Counted from the first letter of the stretch, positions 1 to 9,918 are shown. The stretch: 64,000 nucleotides of DNA from Cytobacillus solani (GCF_001420595.1 NZ_LJIX01000006.1:1305361-1369360); one strand, 5' to 3'. Notes: generated by a model not told the origin, from the sequence alone. Translations and numbers: made by a program.

Positions 1-2
1 CA

Positions 3-113
3 ATGACTGCTTTGGCACTCGGGGCTGCCTATTTGATGAGAAATGGCAAAGCAAGAGAAAAATTAAAAAATCAATTCCAAGCACTTGGAGGTCCTTTGAA
101 AAGAAGAAGTTAA
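3..113 (+). CDS. C-terminal part of a small basic protein (partial at window edge)
   Basis: An open frame enters from the left edge and stops at 111-113. The visible 36 residues begin at an ATG at position 3, but the true start may lie outside the window. The peptide has a short hydrophobic Ala/Leu stretch and then a Lys/Arg-rich tail ending KRRS. This resembles small DUF3918-like Bacillus proteins, but the match is only an impression. It is followed by a hairpin terminator at 123-153, which supports a real gene end. Confidence 0.5.
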   Translation: MTALALGAAYLMRNGKAREKLKNQFQALGGPLKRRS

Positions 114-122
114 ATGGGGAAT

Positions 123-153
123 GCCCGGTAGCAATTATAGATTGTTATCGGGC
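123..153. terminator. Rho-independent terminator between convergent genes
   Basis: GCCCG...CGGGC stem with an extended imperfect lower helix (gtagcaat/attgttat). A T-rich tract follows on the plus strand. It separates the small plus-strand gene from the convergent YheC/D cluster. Confidence 0.7.
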
Positions 154-1211
154 AAATATTCATTTTTTGTCATGTGTAAGAATAATCTGGAGAGAGTTTG
201 AATGCGTTTTTCTTCGATGGCCATTTCATCAAAGCGCATGGGTTTTGAATTTATTTCATATATTACATATTTTCCGTTCGTTGAAAGCCCAGCATCAATT
301 GAAAATTCACCGAAAAAACCCGTTTCTTTTGATAATATTTTCCCAGCACGATCAGCAATCATAGCGAAGAATCGATCATGCTCTTCTGTTTGAATGTCTT
401 CATATGGAACAATGCAGCCGCCATTTAGGACATGAGTAGTAATTTCTTGATCACGGGATTGACGGATGCCAGCTCCGGTCACATGATATCCTTCTTCAGA
501 GAAGTGAACAAGAATACGAAAGTCAAATCGTCTTCCTTCGAAAAGAGCTGGTTCTATCGATTCTTGAGCAATGTATGTTTTTTTTAAAAGAGTTTGTTCC
601 CATTCCTTCCAAAAGGTTAGAGCATCTTGAAACGTGATTTCATCTTTTAAACTGATTTGGACAACTGAATGATTCTTTTGTAGATACAGCTTGTGTATGC
701 CAATACCTTTTGCCCCTTGAGCAGGCTTCAAATAGATTGACTTATATCTTTCTAAAAAGCGAAACAAAGATTCTTTGTCAGCAACCTTGATTGTATCAGG
801 TAAAAAGGGTTGAAGAATAGGATCTTGTGAAAGTATTTCAAAAAGTGAATATTTATCGAGGAATCCTGGATTAAAAAAGGGGATGTTCCTGCTTTGGAAA
901 AATTGAAAGGCATTTTTAAAGGAATCTGTGGATTCTAGCTTTCTGGTCGGCACACGATTAAATACAATATGCGGAATGGGGCAAGTAACAGCCGTCCAAT
1001 TATGATCTTCGGGTGAATAGATAACTCCAGCGATTGTATTTTCTTTAATATCATCAGGAGTAAAAACGACGGAGATCCCGCCGTTTTTTATGATTTCCCT
1101 TTGCAACTCTCTAAAAAATGGTCCATTTCCGATAACAGACTGATTCTTTCCTTTGCCGGCTAAAATGCCAATTAAGGGACCTGTAGAATTCTTCAAGTCA
1201 ATATGCGTCAT
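135..1211 (-). CDS. YheC/YheD-family ATP-grasp protein (short form)
   Basis: A 358-residue member of the YheC/YheD family, endospore coat-associated proteins with an ATP-grasp fold whose reaction is not established. Visible ATP-grasp features are a Gly-rich nucleotide loop IYLKPAQGAKGIGIH near residues 160-175, FDFRILVHF near 227-236, and the metal/ATP-binding end YEINSKPMRFD near 318-328. It lacks the roughly 100-residue N-terminal domain of the YheD type, so it is closer to YheC in size. Its ATG overlaps the stop of the upstream gene by 4 bases, indicating translational coupling. It is the last gene of a four-gene minus-strand operon. A role in spore coat or cortex assembly is inferred from the family only. 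Confidence 0.85.
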   Translation of the reverse strand: MTHIDLKNSTGPLIGILAGKGKNQSVIGNGPFFRELQREIIKNGGISVVFTPDDIKENTIAGVIYSPEDHNWTAVTCPIPHIVFNRVPTRKLESTDSFKNAFQFFQSRNIPFFNPGFLDKYSLFEILSQDPILQPFLPDTIKVADKESLFRFLERYKSIYLKPAQGAKGIGIHKLYLQKNHSVVQISLKDEITFQDALTFWKEWEQTLLKKTYIAQESIEPALFEGRRFDFRILVHFSEEGYHVTGAGIRQSRDQEITTHVLNGGCIVPYEDIQTEEHDRFFAMIADRAGKILSKETGFFGEFSIDAGLSTNGKYVIYEINSKPMRFDEMAIEEKRIQTLSRLFLHMTKNEYLPDNNL

Positions 1212-2569
1212 TTGAAGATCTCCTCTGGCTGTGAGATCGCTCTTTCGGTCAGATAAATGGCGAAAGCAAGTGACAGTTTCCTTGTGAGGTGATCGTACTC
1301 CTTCAGCTGAGGATTCGAAAAGATGGATCTTCCTGGTTTAGAGTTTGCTTCAAACAGCCAAACAGCCCCATTCCGGTCAAGTCCAAGATCAAAGCCTATC
1401 TCTCCGATAATGCCTTCCATGCTTTCTTCTATCGCTTTGCTTAGTTTAATGGCGGCATCCGCTAATTTTTCTTTTACTTCTCTTTGTTCTTCAATTGTTG
1501 GGAAGACTTCTCCAATCGTTTTTATGACTCCGCCGCTTTTAACATGAGTTGTTACACTCCCTGCACCTGCAACCTTGGCAGCGATCGCCGTTACAACCCA
1601 GCTTCCATTTGCATCTTTATTCGTATGAACCCTAAAATCCACTGGCCGCTTATCTGCTCGTAGCAAATAAATTCCCTGTTGGATAAGCATGCGATTAAGT
1701 TTTTTTCCTTTAAAGACATGCCCCATTAATGTTTCCAGGCTGCTGAATTTTATTAATTTATTTTCTCCAGCATGATCCCGATAACGGCAAAAATAGGTCC
1801 CCTCTACTTTATCGAATAAGATTTGATGAATGCCAAGACCAAGGCTGCCATTTATTGGTTTAATAAACACATGACCATATTTTGAAAGCATTTGTTCAAT
1901 GTCTGAAAAAGATGAGAAGGCATATGTTTCCGGTAAGAAAGCATTAATATTTTCATTCTGCTGAAGCCGGTCATTTACATCCAATTTATTAAAAAATCCT
2001 GGGTTATACCATGGGATCATGTATTCATTTTGCAAACGGTCTTTTACAAGTTTTAACCCAGTTTGTCTTTCGCTTTTCCGATTTGGAAGGCGGTCATAAA
2101 TGACATTCGGAAAAGGAACTTCATATGTCTTCCATCCATCGAGATGGTAGAATAAGCCATTGATTGTTCCCTGTTCCCAATTGATATGCTGTTCCCCGAA
2201 TACAAAAGGAAGTGCACCGATGGATTTTTTAACAGAAAGGAGCTTTGCAAAGAATAGACTTCTTTCACCGATGGGGCGCAATAGAAATGGGGTAAATCCA
2301 GATGTGAATACACCCACTAAGGGACCGATGATGATTGTGTCATTCTCGACAAAAAGATGCATGGGAACTTTTATTGGAGGAATGAGAAGTTTTTCTGTTA
2401 TATCTTTACTTAATGCAATGGTCTGCCGGTTATGCAGTTCAATCTCCGTTTCCATCATATGCGTGCCGAAAGCTATTTTTGATAATTTAATATTTGATTT
2501 AAAATGGCTAGGAATACAAACCTTTTGGACACTATTTTCAAGAATTTCTACTGGAAAATACTTTCTCAT
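1208..2569 (-). CDS. yheD: YheD-type endospore coat-associated ATP-grasp protein
   Basis: 453 residues from the ATG at 2569, which sits behind an AAAGGAG site at 2579-2585; an in-frame TTG one codon upstream is less likely. Residues 1 to about 100 form the YheD-specific N-terminal domain. The ATP-grasp domain follows, with FIKPINGSLGLGIHQI near 237-252, PVDFRVHTNKD near 310 and LFEANSKPGRSIF near 405-418. B. subtilis YheD is of similar length and is found in the spore coat. The gene overlaps the 3' end of the preceding yheC-like gene by 32 bases and runs into the next by 4, so all four are probably one transcript. Which of the two YheD-type genes here is the true orthologue cannot be decided from sequence alone. 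Confidence 0.88.
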   Translation of the reverse strand: MRKYFPVEILENSVQKVCIPSHFKSNIKLSKIAFGTHMMETEIELHNRQTIALSKDITEKLLIPPIKVPMHLFVENDTIIIGPLVGVFTSGFTPFLLRPIGERSLFFAKLLSVKKSIGALPFVFGEQHINWEQGTINGLFYHLDGWKTYEVPFPNVIYDRLPNRKSERQTGLKLVKDRLQNEYMIPWYNPGFFNKLDVNDRLQQNENINAFLPETYAFSSFSDIEQMLSKYGHVFIKPINGSLGLGIHQILFDKVEGTYFCRYRDHAGENKLIKFSSLETLMGHVFKGKKLNRMLIQQGIYLLRADKRPVDFRVHTNKDANGSWVVTAIAAKVAGAGSVTTHVKSGGVIKTIGEVFPTIEEQREVKEKLADAAIKLSKAIEESMEGIIGEIGFDLGLDRNGAVWLFEANSKPGRSIFSNPQLKEYDHLTRKLSLAFAIYLTERAISQPEEIFK

Positions 2570-3641
2570 CAAAATGGCTCCTTTCTCCGAATTTTACCGT
2601 TTTTCCGTATAGAAGGGGGGCATTGAACAATGCTTCAGTTACTTCAGGTTTTAATGTGAGGGCAATGGTTCTCCCAGGTTTTGAGTTTATATCAAGTATC
2701 CAAATAGCCCCATTATCACTCACTCCAATATCGATCCCTATTTCGAATAAAGGAGGGAAGTTTTCCTCCAAAATGATTGGAATCTTTGATAATAAGTCAT
2801 CAAGCTCTTTGCTAATAAATTCACTTTGTGATATTGGAAGCGTATGGATCCATGATTCAAAGCTTGTTATCGTACCACCGGCACTTAAATTGGAAATGAT
2901 TCCATCCTTCATTCCTGTTCGAATTCCCCTGCAAATTTCCCGCCAGTTTCCATTTTCGTCTTTCTGGATGAGTATCCGTATATCAAAAGGATGGTTGTTT
3001 TCATTTCTTAGATTTACATAAGGCTGAACTAAATAGTCTTGCTGGCTTGTAAGACTATTTATCCAAGCTATAGCATGTTGAATGGTAGTAAATGTTCGGG
3101 TTAAATGAGTATCCTGCATATCCGTTTGAACTAATAATTCATTAGATGTCTTTTCAAGCAAGTAAATTCCTCTTCCTTGGGAGCCGTTTACTGGTTTAAT
3201 CACGACTGTTTGTTGTGGTGACAGTCCTTGAATGAATTCTCTTCCTGAGGCCACCGGCTTTGAGTGCAGCAAATACGGGGATAAGCTTGTATTGACAATG
3301 GCCTCAAATAATGTAAGTTTATTTGGAAGGCCATGTCCTAGAAACAAAATATCCTTTCTAGCCTTCAGCCATTTAACAATCGCCTTACACTGAGTAGAGT
3401 GTGGATCATCCATGTAAAAGCATCGGTCATAGATAACTTCTGGTATCGGAAATTCCCCTTGTTCCCACTCATTAGTTGTAGGGTTAAATTGTTCTCCGGT
3501 TACTTTTTGAGTAAGCGGATGAATGGAAGAAGGGACAAAACGAAAACAAAGAATATTGTGGGCTTGTGCTCGTTTTGCAAGTTCATAGAAATAGCCTTTT
3601 TCATTATTTAAGCTTAATGTCATTAATCCGAATGAAAGCAT
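2538..3641 (-). CDS. yheC: YheC-type endospore coat-associated ATP-grasp protein
   Basis: 367 residues, close to the size of B. subtilis YheC. The N-terminal part (1-110) contains the family signature EVIYDR near residue 68. ATP-grasp elements follow: VVIKPVNGSQGRGIYLL near 145-161, PFDIRILIQKDENG near 218-231, and IGIDIGVSDNGAIWILDINSKPGRT near 296-320. The start abuts the stop of the upstream YheD-type gene with a 1-base overlap. Role in the spore coat is known from the family; the chemical reaction is unknown. It probably lies in a sporulation-controlled operon with its three paralogues. Confidence 0.88.
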   Translation of the reverse strand: MLSFGLMTLSLNNEKGYFYELAKRAQAHNILCFRFVPSSIHPLTQKVTGEQFNPTTNEWEQGEFPIPEVIYDRCFYMDDPHSTQCKAIVKWLKARKDILFLGHGLPNKLTLFEAIVNTSLSPYLLHSKPVASGREFIQGLSPQQTVVIKPVNGSQGRGIYLLEKTSNELLVQTDMQDTHLTRTFTTIQHAIAWINSLTSQQDYLVQPYVNLRNENNHPFDIRILIQKDENGNWREICRGIRTGMKDGIISNLSAGGTITSFESWIHTLPISQSEFISKELDDLLSKIPIILEENFPPLFEIGIDIGVSDNGAIWILDINSKPGRTIALTLKPEVTEALFNAPLLYGKTVKFGERSHFDEKVFSSRNS

Positions 3642-5014
3642 TAGTCATATCTCCCTTTGCTAAAGGATAGGAATGTACAATATTCCAGCAAAGCTTTTGC
3701 CGAAGGGCGAATTTTATTTGATTCTGCCTCGAAATTTTTGGAGGGTTTTGAATTGATCTCGATGATCCAAAGCTTCCCTTCCTCATCAACCCCGATATCA
3801 ACCCCAAGTTCGCCAATGAACCCATCGGACATTTGGCTGACTATTGAGGAAGCTTCAATCGCGAGTTCTTTCATTAACTTTAGCTGTTGGATGGCTGTCT
3901 CCCGATTTGATAGTATGGACAGAATATGAATCGGTTTCATTATTTCTCCGCCTCTTGCAATATTTGAAACAAATTGCTGGTCATCTGAAAGTCTGGCAAC
4001 TGCAGAGGTTACTTTCCATGTATTTTGAAAGTTTTTATGGCAGAGAATGCGAAAATCCAACTGCCGGTTTTTATAGGACATTAATGGAATCGCTTGTTGA
4101 ATAAGATAGGTTCTTTTTTTTAGATGCGGCAGCAGCCACTGATAGAATTGGATATGGTCAGTAAATTGAAATGTCCGATCTTTATTTGTTCCAGTCGATA
4201 TTTTTACTTGCAGGGCTTCGTTTTCATTTATCGCTTTGATAATATTCCTTCCTTGGCTCCCATGAATCGGTTTTATGAAAATAGAAGAATATTTTTTCAG
4301 CATTTCTTGAAGAGAATGCTCTGTAAGCATCCAAGTTTCAGGTAAATATGGCTTCATGTATTCTTCCGAATATAATAAATGATGGACGATTGACTTTGAT
4401 AAAAAATGGTCGTTGAAAATCAAAATTTGTTTCCCTTTTATTTTAGTTTTAAATGTTTCAAACAAATGGCTTGCTTCAAGCCTGCGTGAATGAATACGAT
4501 TATAGATAACGGCAGGAAGGGGAAGTGAAGACTTTTGCCAATGATTATTTTGATAATAATAGCCTTCTAGCGTAGTATCCGTCCAATCAGCTAGTTGAAA
4601 TACAAATAGAAATCCGCCGATTTCGGTAACAAGGTCGTGCAGTTCCTTACAAAAAGCATGTATACTGCGAAAGTGAGGTTCTTTTTCAGATTCAGTGTAA
4701 TCCGTAAGAATGCCAATGACTGGCCCTAATGTGAGTGTATGACTTGTACGTGAAAAGCTGGAAACCCATTGAGATTCTTGTATGGGTATTGATAGTTTCT
4801 GAAAAAGCCCTTCCTCGAAAATAATTTCATTTTTTGAAATGGCTGCACCTTCAATCATTGCTAGTGTTTGATTTCCGCCAACAGAAATTGTGATCGGTTT
4901 ACTTGTGTCGATATCCCAATAATTAATGAGAGCGTGGCTTATTTTTAGACATTCATCATTAGGGTGAAACATTTTAGCTGGAATAATCGTAATAGGTAAT
5001 AATGAAAAAGTCAT
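3641..5014 (-). CDS. YheD-type endospore coat-associated ATP-grasp protein (first gene of cluster)
   Basis: 457 residues from the ATG at 5014. The ATG at 5020 lies directly against the GAGGA ribosome site and is too close to be used. The N-terminal YheD domain covers about 1-100. ATP-grasp motifs are FIKPIHGSQGRNIIKA near 245-260, LDFRILCHKNFQ near 318, and GVDIGVDEEGKLWIIEINSKPSKNFE near 405-430. It is the promoter-proximal member of four tandem paralogues and is divergent from yheB. Having two YheD-type and two YheC-type genes, rather than one of each as in B. subtilis, points to local duplication. Confidence 0.88.
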   Translation of the reverse strand: MTFSLLPITIIPAKMFHPNDECLKISHALINYWDIDTSKPITISVGGNQTLAMIEGAAISKNEIIFEEGLFQKLSIPIQESQWVSSFSRTSHTLTLGPVIGILTDYTESEKEPHFRSIHAFCKELHDLVTEIGGFLFVFQLADWTDTTLEGYYYQNNHWQKSSLPLPAVIYNRIHSRRLEASHLFETFKTKIKGKQILIFNDHFLSKSIVHHLLYSEEYMKPYLPETWMLTEHSLQEMLKKYSSIFIKPIHGSQGRNIIKAINENEALQVKISTGTNKDRTFQFTDHIQFYQWLLPHLKKRTYLIQQAIPLMSYKNRQLDFRILCHKNFQNTWKVTSAVARLSDDQQFVSNIARGGEIMKPIHILSILSNRETAIQQLKLMKELAIEASSIVSQMSDGFIGELGVDIGVDEEGKLWIIEINSKPSKNFEAESNKIRPSAKALLEYCTFLSFSKGRYD

Positions 5015-5140
5015 GATCATTCCTCATTTATATGGGCTTTATGGTACATTATTATATAGGCAAAAGCTGATAACAGCATCATATGAAAAAAATGATAAAT
5101 TGGTGCGAGAAGCCCAGATGGAAGGTAGATGTAAAAATTT

Positions 5141-6280
5141 ATGCAAATAGCACTGACAATTATTATGATGATCGCAATTGGGGCGATTATTGGAGGCTTT
5201 ACAAATTATCTAGCGATTAAAATGCTCTTTAGGCCATATAGAACATTGTATATCGGCAAATGGAGAGTCCCTTTTACACCAGGTTTAATTCCAAAGAGAC
5301 AAGGTGAGCTTGCAGAGCAAATGGGAAAAGTAGTTACTCGACATTTATTAACACCGGACGGAATAAAGAAAAAATTTCTAAATGAGAACTTCCAAAAAGA
5401 GATGACTAGCTTTGTTCAACGAGAAATGGAGAATTTTTTTGATTCCGAAAAGACTCCAGCAGAGCTGCTTGAAACGTTAGGGATAACAGACGGACATCTG
5501 AAAGCAGAATTTCGTATAAACGAATGGATAGATGAAAAATATGAAAGGCTGATCGATAAATATCGTCATCAATCTTTAAGGATGATTATTCCTGAAAATA
5601 TGATTGAAAAAGTGGAAGCCAAGCTTCCAGCCATTAGCGAATTTATAATCCAAAAAGGGGTCGACTATTTTTCAAGCTATGAAGGGAATAGACGGATCCA
5701 AAAAATGGCAGATGATTTCCTGAAGGAACGAAGCGGTGTGCTTGGAAACATGATGCAAATGTTTATGGGGAATATGAATATCGCTGATAAAATACAGCCA
5801 GAAATCATTAAGTTTCTCAAAAATGAAGGTACTGCTGAAATGATAACAGCGCTTCTTAAAAAGGAATGGAACAATGTTCTTGAATGGGAAGCTGAGAAGA
5901 TTGAAAATCAGTTTAAAAAAGATGAAATCCTCACAATGATTAAAACAAATGTAAGGAAATTGTTGAATTTGGAGCATGTATTCCAAACGCCGCTGTCCAC
6001 ATTAACGGCATCCTTCCGAAAAGAAATCGTTGAAACCGTTGCACATAATGGTATACAGTTTTTTGTTGAATGGCTGTCAAACCGTATAGATGATCTAATG
6101 GAAAGACTTCGCCTTCAAGAAATTGTTCGTCAGCAGGTTGAAACTTTCTCTTTAGAGCAGCTAGAGGAAATGGTAATGACAATTATCAACAAGGAATTAA
6201 AAATGATTACCTTTTTAGGTGCCTTGCTAGGTGGTATCATCGGAATTTTTCAAGGAATTCTTGCACTTCTTATGAACTAA
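5141..6280 (+). CDS. yheB: DUF445-family membrane protein YheB
   Basis: 379 residues. There is a hydrophobic N-terminal helix (about 3-28, MQIALTIIMMIAIGAIIGGF) and a second at the extreme C-terminus (about 355-377). Between them lies a long charged, mainly helical region with FTPGLIPKRQGELAEQMGK near 45-63, typical of DUF445/YheB proteins. The topology suggests a protein anchored at both ends. Function is unknown; it was sporulation-associated in B. subtilis surveys as I recall. The ribosome site GGAAGGT is about 15 bases from the ATG, which is rather far. It is followed by yheA, as in B. subtilis. Confidence 0.85.
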   Translation: MQIALTIIMMIAIGAIIGGFTNYLAIKMLFRPYRTLYIGKWRVPFTPGLIPKRQGELAEQMGKVVTRHLLTPDGIKKKFLNENFQKEMTSFVQREMENFFDSEKTPAELLETLGITDGHLKAEFRINEWIDEKYERLIDKYRHQSLRMIIPENMIEKVEAKLPAISEFIIQKGVDYFSSYEGNRRIQKMADDFLKERSGVLGNMMQMFMGNMNIADKIQPEIIKFLKNEGTAEMITALLKKEWNNVLEWEAEKIENQFKKDEILTMIKTNVRKLLNLEHVFQTPLSTLTASFRKEIVETVAHNGIQFFVEWLSNRIDDLMERLRLQEIVRQQVETFSLEQLEEMVMTIINKELKMITFLGALLGGIIGIFQGILALLMN

Positions 6281-6355
6281 TATGTCATTTCTCGCATTTA
6301 TGAACATAGTTTGTTATAGTGAAGTCATTCTCGAAAAGAATAAGGAGTGTCATAC

Positions 6356-6706
6356 ATGCCAGTTAATTTATACGATTCAGCCTATGAGCTTGAGAAGGCG
6401 GTTAGACAAAGTGAAGAATACAGCCTTTTAAAACAGGCTTATGATGAAGTGAACGCAGATCAATCAGCAAAGGATATGTTTGAAAATTTCCGAAACATTC
6501 AATTGCAGCTGCAGCAGAAACAAATGATGGGACAGGATATTTCAGAAGAAGAGGTTATGCAGGCGCAAAAATCTGTTGCACTCGTACAGCAAAATGCAAA
6601 AATTTCAAAGCTGATGGAAGCAGAGCAGCGAATGAGCATGGTCATTGCTGAAATGAACAAAATTATCATGAAGCCTTTAGAAGAGCTGTACGGATCTGTA
6701 CAATAA
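6356..6706 (+). CDS. yheA: YlbF/YmcA-family protein YheA
   Basis: 116 residues from the ATG at 6356, which has AAGGAG at 6342-6347; a GTG three codons upstream lies inside that site. The protein is helical and Gln/Glu/Lys-rich, fitting the YlbF family (YlbF, YmcA and YheA), whose characterised members are part of the Y complex acting with RNase Y. YheA's own role is not established. It ends in a strong bidirectional terminator shared with the convergent SASP gene. Confidence 0.88.
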   Translation: MPVNLYDSAYELEKAVRQSEEYSLLKQAYDEVNADQSAKDMFENFRNIQLQLQQKQMMGQDISEEEVMQAQKSVALVQQNAKISKLMEAEQRMSMVIAEMNKIIMKPLEELYGSVQ

Positions 6707-6721
6707 GCCAACTAAGGAAAA

Positions 6722-6759
6722 AAACAACCGTTCATCTTTTAGGAGGAACGGTTGTTTTT
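6722..6759. terminator. Bidirectional terminator, yheA / SASP gene
   Basis: A perfect 12-bp stem AAACAACCGTTC / GAACGGTTGTTT flanked by A-runs and T-runs on both sides. It serves the two convergent genes. Confidence 0.9.
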
Positions 6760-6780
6760 GTTCATTAAGTATAGGTTTAT

Positions 6781-6981
6781 TTAAAATCTTCCGCCAAGCT
6801 GCTGCTCAGCCATTTGAACAAGACGCTTCGTAATTTCTCCACCAACAGAACCATTTGCTCTTGAAGATGTTTCTGGGCCAAGATTTACGCCAAATTCTGA
6901 TGCAATTTCTACCTTCATTTGATCAATTGCTTGAGAAACGCCTGGTACTAAAAGCTGATTTGAACTATTGTTACTTGCCAT
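6781..6981 (-). CDS. sspB: Alpha/beta-type small acid-soluble spore protein
   Basis: 66 residues from the ATG at 6981, with AAAGGAG at 6992-6998; an ATG at 6990 abuts that site. It has the conserved SASP core: a germination-protease-type site around [13 protein letters not shown], and the DNA-binding helix [19 protein letters not shown]. These proteins coat forespore DNA and protect it from UV, and are degraded on germination. B. subtilis has sspB at this position, so the symbol is assigned by synteny; alpha/beta SASPs are otherwise hard to tell apart. Expression is expected from a forespore sigma-G promoter, but I saw no convincing -10 element. Confidence 0.92.
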   Translation of the reverse strand: MASNNSSNQLLVPGVSQAIDQMKVEIASEFGVNLGPETSSRANGSVGGEITKRLVQMAEQQLGGRF

Positions 6982-7138
6982 GTAAATCATCTCCTTTGGT
7001 GTTATAGTTAATACAATTTTATTTTTTTAATAATTATCACTATTTATTCAATGTTTATAGTGGTAAATTTTTCATAAGTAGCTTTATTAATTATTTCCTT
7101 TGGTATTCTGACTTAATAGAAATGGGGGAGGGGATTTC

Positions 7139-8053
7139 TTGAAAAAAAGAATTGTACTTGCAGGAGGAAGCGGGTTTCTGGGACAATCACTTGCCAGCTA
7201 TTTAATGGAACGCGGATACATGGTGACGATTTTAACAAGGGGAAAAACAGCCACCAATGATCAAATTGAATATATTCATTGGGATGGCGTTCGATTAGAA
7301 GACGAATGGGCTAGCAGAATCGATGAAAGCTATGCGGTTATCAATTTTACTGGTAAAAGTGTGAACTGTCTTTATACAAAAAGGAATCGAGAGGAAATCA
7401 TCTCTTCAAGACTTGCTTCGGTACAAGTTTTGCAGGAGGCTATTTTGAAGAGTAACAATCCTCCTCAAGTATGTATTCAAGCAGGCTCGCTTGCAATCTT
7501 CGGTGATACGACTGAAATTTGTCATGAAGACTCCGTTCATGGCATCGGATTTTCTGTTGAGGTTTGTGAGAAGTGGGAGGCGGCATTTTTCAAAAATGAT
7601 TGGCCACACACACGAAAAGTGCTATTAAGAATTGGCTTTGCCTTAGGGAAAAACGGTGGTGCCCTTGGTCCATTACAGAATTTAGCAAAATTTAAACTCG
7701 GAGGGACCATTGGGTCTGGTAGGCAGTATATTAGCTGGCTACATATGGATGATTTAAATGAAATGTTTGTTAAGGCAATCGAGAATGAGCATTATGAAGG
7801 GATTTATAATGCAACAGGACCAAATCCAGTAACGAATAAAGAGTTTATGAAAACGCTAAGAAAGGTGATGAATAAGGGATGGGCTCCGCCTGCACCTGCC
7901 CCATTCGTTAAGCTAGGTGCCTATATCATTATGAGAGCTGATCCGAGTCTTGCATTAACCGGAAGAAACTGCATCCCCAAAAGGCTTCAAGCAGAAGGGT
8001 TTCAATTTTTGCATACAGATTTAGAGGAGGCTTTAAGAGATATAATTGAATAA
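7139..8053 (+). CDS. NAD(P)-dependent epimerase, TIGR01777 family (YfhF-like)
   Basis: 304 residues with a TTG start at 7139 preceded by GGGGGAGGGG. The N-terminal Rossmann motif LAGGSGFLGQSLASYL (near residues 7-22) and the downstream FTGKSVNCLYTKRNREEI, GRQYISWLHMDDL and YNATGPNPVTN mark the extended short-chain dehydrogenase subfamily TIGR01777 (YfhF in B. subtilis, sulA-like nucleotide sugar epimerase group). Substrate unknown. It is a single gene between the SASP gene and a convergent chemotaxis receptor, with a terminator just after it. Confidence 0.88.
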   Translation: MKKRIVLAGGSGFLGQSLASYLMERGYMVTILTRGKTATNDQIEYIHWDGVRLEDEWASRIDESYAVINFTGKSVNCLYTKRNREEIISSRLASVQVLQEAILKSNNPPQVCIQAGSLAIFGDTTEICHEDSVHGIGFSVEVCEKWEAAFFKNDWPHTRKVLLRIGFALGKNGGALGPLQNLAKFKLGGTIGSGRQYISWLHMDDLNEMFVKAIENEHYEGIYNATGPNPVTNKEFMKTLRKVMNKGWAPPAPAPFVKLGAYIIMRADPSLALTGRNCIPKRLQAEGFQFLHTDLEEALRDIIE

Positions 8054-8064
8054 AGCAAAACGAA

Positions 8065-8101
8065 AAGGATTGAGTCCTGTTCATTACAGAATTCAATCCT
8101 T
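8065..8101. terminator. Terminator hairpin between epimerase and convergent chemotaxis receptor gene
   Basis: AAGGATTGA ... TCAATCCTT stem with a 19-nt loop. The T-tract is weak, so efficiency is uncertain. Confidence 0.5.
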
Positions 8102-8142
8102 GATAGCTGCTTAATAAATTTGTCAAACTTATTGGCTGCAGG

Positions 8143-9918
8143 TCAATCCAAGTGGTGGTCCTTTTTCTGCATTTTCGGTAGTTTAAATTGACGAATGATC
8201 CTAGTTAAGTCTTCTGCTAGGTCAGCCAGATTAGTAGAGCTGTCTGCCACTTCCTCCATTGAAGCGCTCGTTTGCTGAGAAGAAGCAGACGTTTGCTCAA
8301 TACCGGCAGCAGATTCCTCAGAAATTGCAGCAATATCCTCAATAGAGGTATTCATTTCTTGACTTTTTATAGAAATACTTGCCAGCTTTTCGGATACCGA
8401 TTTTATGTTATTTACCATTTCCATTACAGCTTTCTCAATATCTTGGAATTTTTCTTCAGTTGCTTCAATTTGGTTTGTCCCGTTTTTCACCTCTGTATAT
8501 CCGCTTTGTAACGATTTCACTACTACACTTGATTCACTCTGAATATTTGTAACGATAGAAGTAATATCTTGTACAGATTCTGATACCTGTTCAGCAAGTT
8601 TTTTCACTTCGTCCGCAACGACTGCAAAACCTTTTCCGTGTTCGCCTGCTCTTGCAGCTTCAATAGCCGCATTTAACGCTAATAAATTCGTTTGATCTGC
8701 AATATCTTTAATAACTCCTACCAATTTCGATATTTGTTGTGAGTGAACGTCCAGACCTTGAACTTTTTGTACGGCATCTTGAACAATTTGATCAATCTTT
8801 ATCATTTGGTCCTTTGAAGAATTCATTAATTGACTTCCTTCTTTAGTGATCATAATTACTTCGCTCGAGGACTCTTGTATTTGTTTCCCATTTGTATTAG
8901 CTTCTTCAATGTCTTTTGAAAAAGTATGCATAGCTGAAGATAAATCACTAACATTATTTGCCTGAGTTTCAGTACCGGAGGCTAGCTCTTGCATGGTTGA
9001 TGCAATTTGAATGGAGCCTTCCTGCACTTCACTTGCGGATTGCATCAATTCCTCGCTTTGTTTTGAAATACTTTCTGTTGCTTTAGATACGTTGGAAATA
9101 ATACCCGTCAAATTTTCCTGCATATAGTTAATTGCAGATGCCAATTGTCCAGTTTCATCTCTTTTCTTAATCAGTACGATCTCCTTGGATAAATCACCCT
9201 CAGCAAGATCATTCATTTGCTTTGTCACTAATTGTATAGGCTTTGAAATATTATTGGCAAAACCCCATATGACTAAAATTCCGATGACTAATGTGCAGCC
9301 AATTATTATTAGAATAATATTAAATATTTCTTGTGCAGGTTTATTAAAATCAATCAAATAAGTACCTGCATTAATGGTCCAGCCCCAATTAGGATCTTTT
9401 TCTGAATAGGTTACTTTGGGTTCAATTTTGCTTTTATTATTTGGCAATGGCCATTCAAAATAGGTAAGTCCTCCACCTTCATTCGCCTTTTTGATTAATT
9501 CTTGCGTTGACTTTACTCCATTTGGGTCTGTAGAATCCCAACTATTTTTCCCCTCTAATTGTGGATGTGTAATTTGATTTCCTTTATCATCCAATACAAA
9601 AATATAGCCATATTCACCAATTTTATTATTGACGGGTCTGCTTCCATCAGCATTCATTTCACCGAGAATAGTGACTTTAACCTGTTCATGAGCTTTTTCT
9701 AACGGAAGATTCCCTTTTTTAACTTCTTTATTCAAAACATCAATCATTTCTATAACCATCTTGACACTATTTTCTAAATTTGCTGTACCAAGCTCATCTA
9801 AACTTTCCTTACTTTTGTTATAACTTATAATTCCTAAAGAAATTAAAGGAACCGTTAAAATTAGAAATGAGATAACTATTAATTTGCTTTTTATGGAATG
9901 AAGCTTACTAGTTTTCAT
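8143..9918 (-). CDS. Methyl-accepting chemotaxis protein with extracellular Cache sensor
   Basis: 591 residues from the ATG at 9918 behind GGAGGG; frames reaching further upstream lack a good site. The order is: N-terminal membrane helix (about 10-32), an extracellular single Cache-type domain (about 35-200; signatures [16 protein letters not shown] and [11 protein letters not shown]), a second membrane helix (about 205-228), HAMP (about 229-282), and a signalling domain with the hairpin tip containing [21 protein letters not shown]. Cache domains of this type often bind small carboxylates or amino acids; the ligand here is unknown. It is a single-gene unit, convergent with the epimerase. Confidence 0.93.
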   Translation of the reverse strand: MKTSKLHSIKSKLIVISFLILTVPLISLGIISYNKSKESLDELGTANLENSVKMVIEMIDVLNKEVKKGNLPLEKAHEQVKVTILGEMNADGSRPVNNKIGEYGYIFVLDDKGNQITHPQLEGKNSWDSTDPNGVKSTQELIKKANEGGGLTYFEWPLPNNKSKIEPKVTYSEKDPNWGWTINAGTYLIDFNKPAQEIFNIILIIIGCTLVIGILVIWGFANNISKPIQLVTKQMNDLAEGDLSKEIVLIKKRDETGQLASAINYMQENLTGIISNVSKATESISKQSEELMQSASEVQEGSIQIASTMQELASGTETQANNVSDLSSAMHTFSKDIEEANTNGKQIQESSSEVIMITKEGSQLMNSSKDQMIKIDQIVQDAVQKVQGLDVHSQQISKLVGVIKDIADQTNLLALNAAIEAARAGEHGKGFAVVADEVKKLAEQVSESVQDITSIVTNIQSESSVVVKSLQSGYTEVKNGTNQIEATEEKFQDIEKAVMEMVNNIKSVSEKLASISIKSQEMNTSIEDIAAISEESAAGIEQTSASSQQTSASMEEVADSSTNLADLAEDLTRIIRQFKLPKMQKKDHHLD

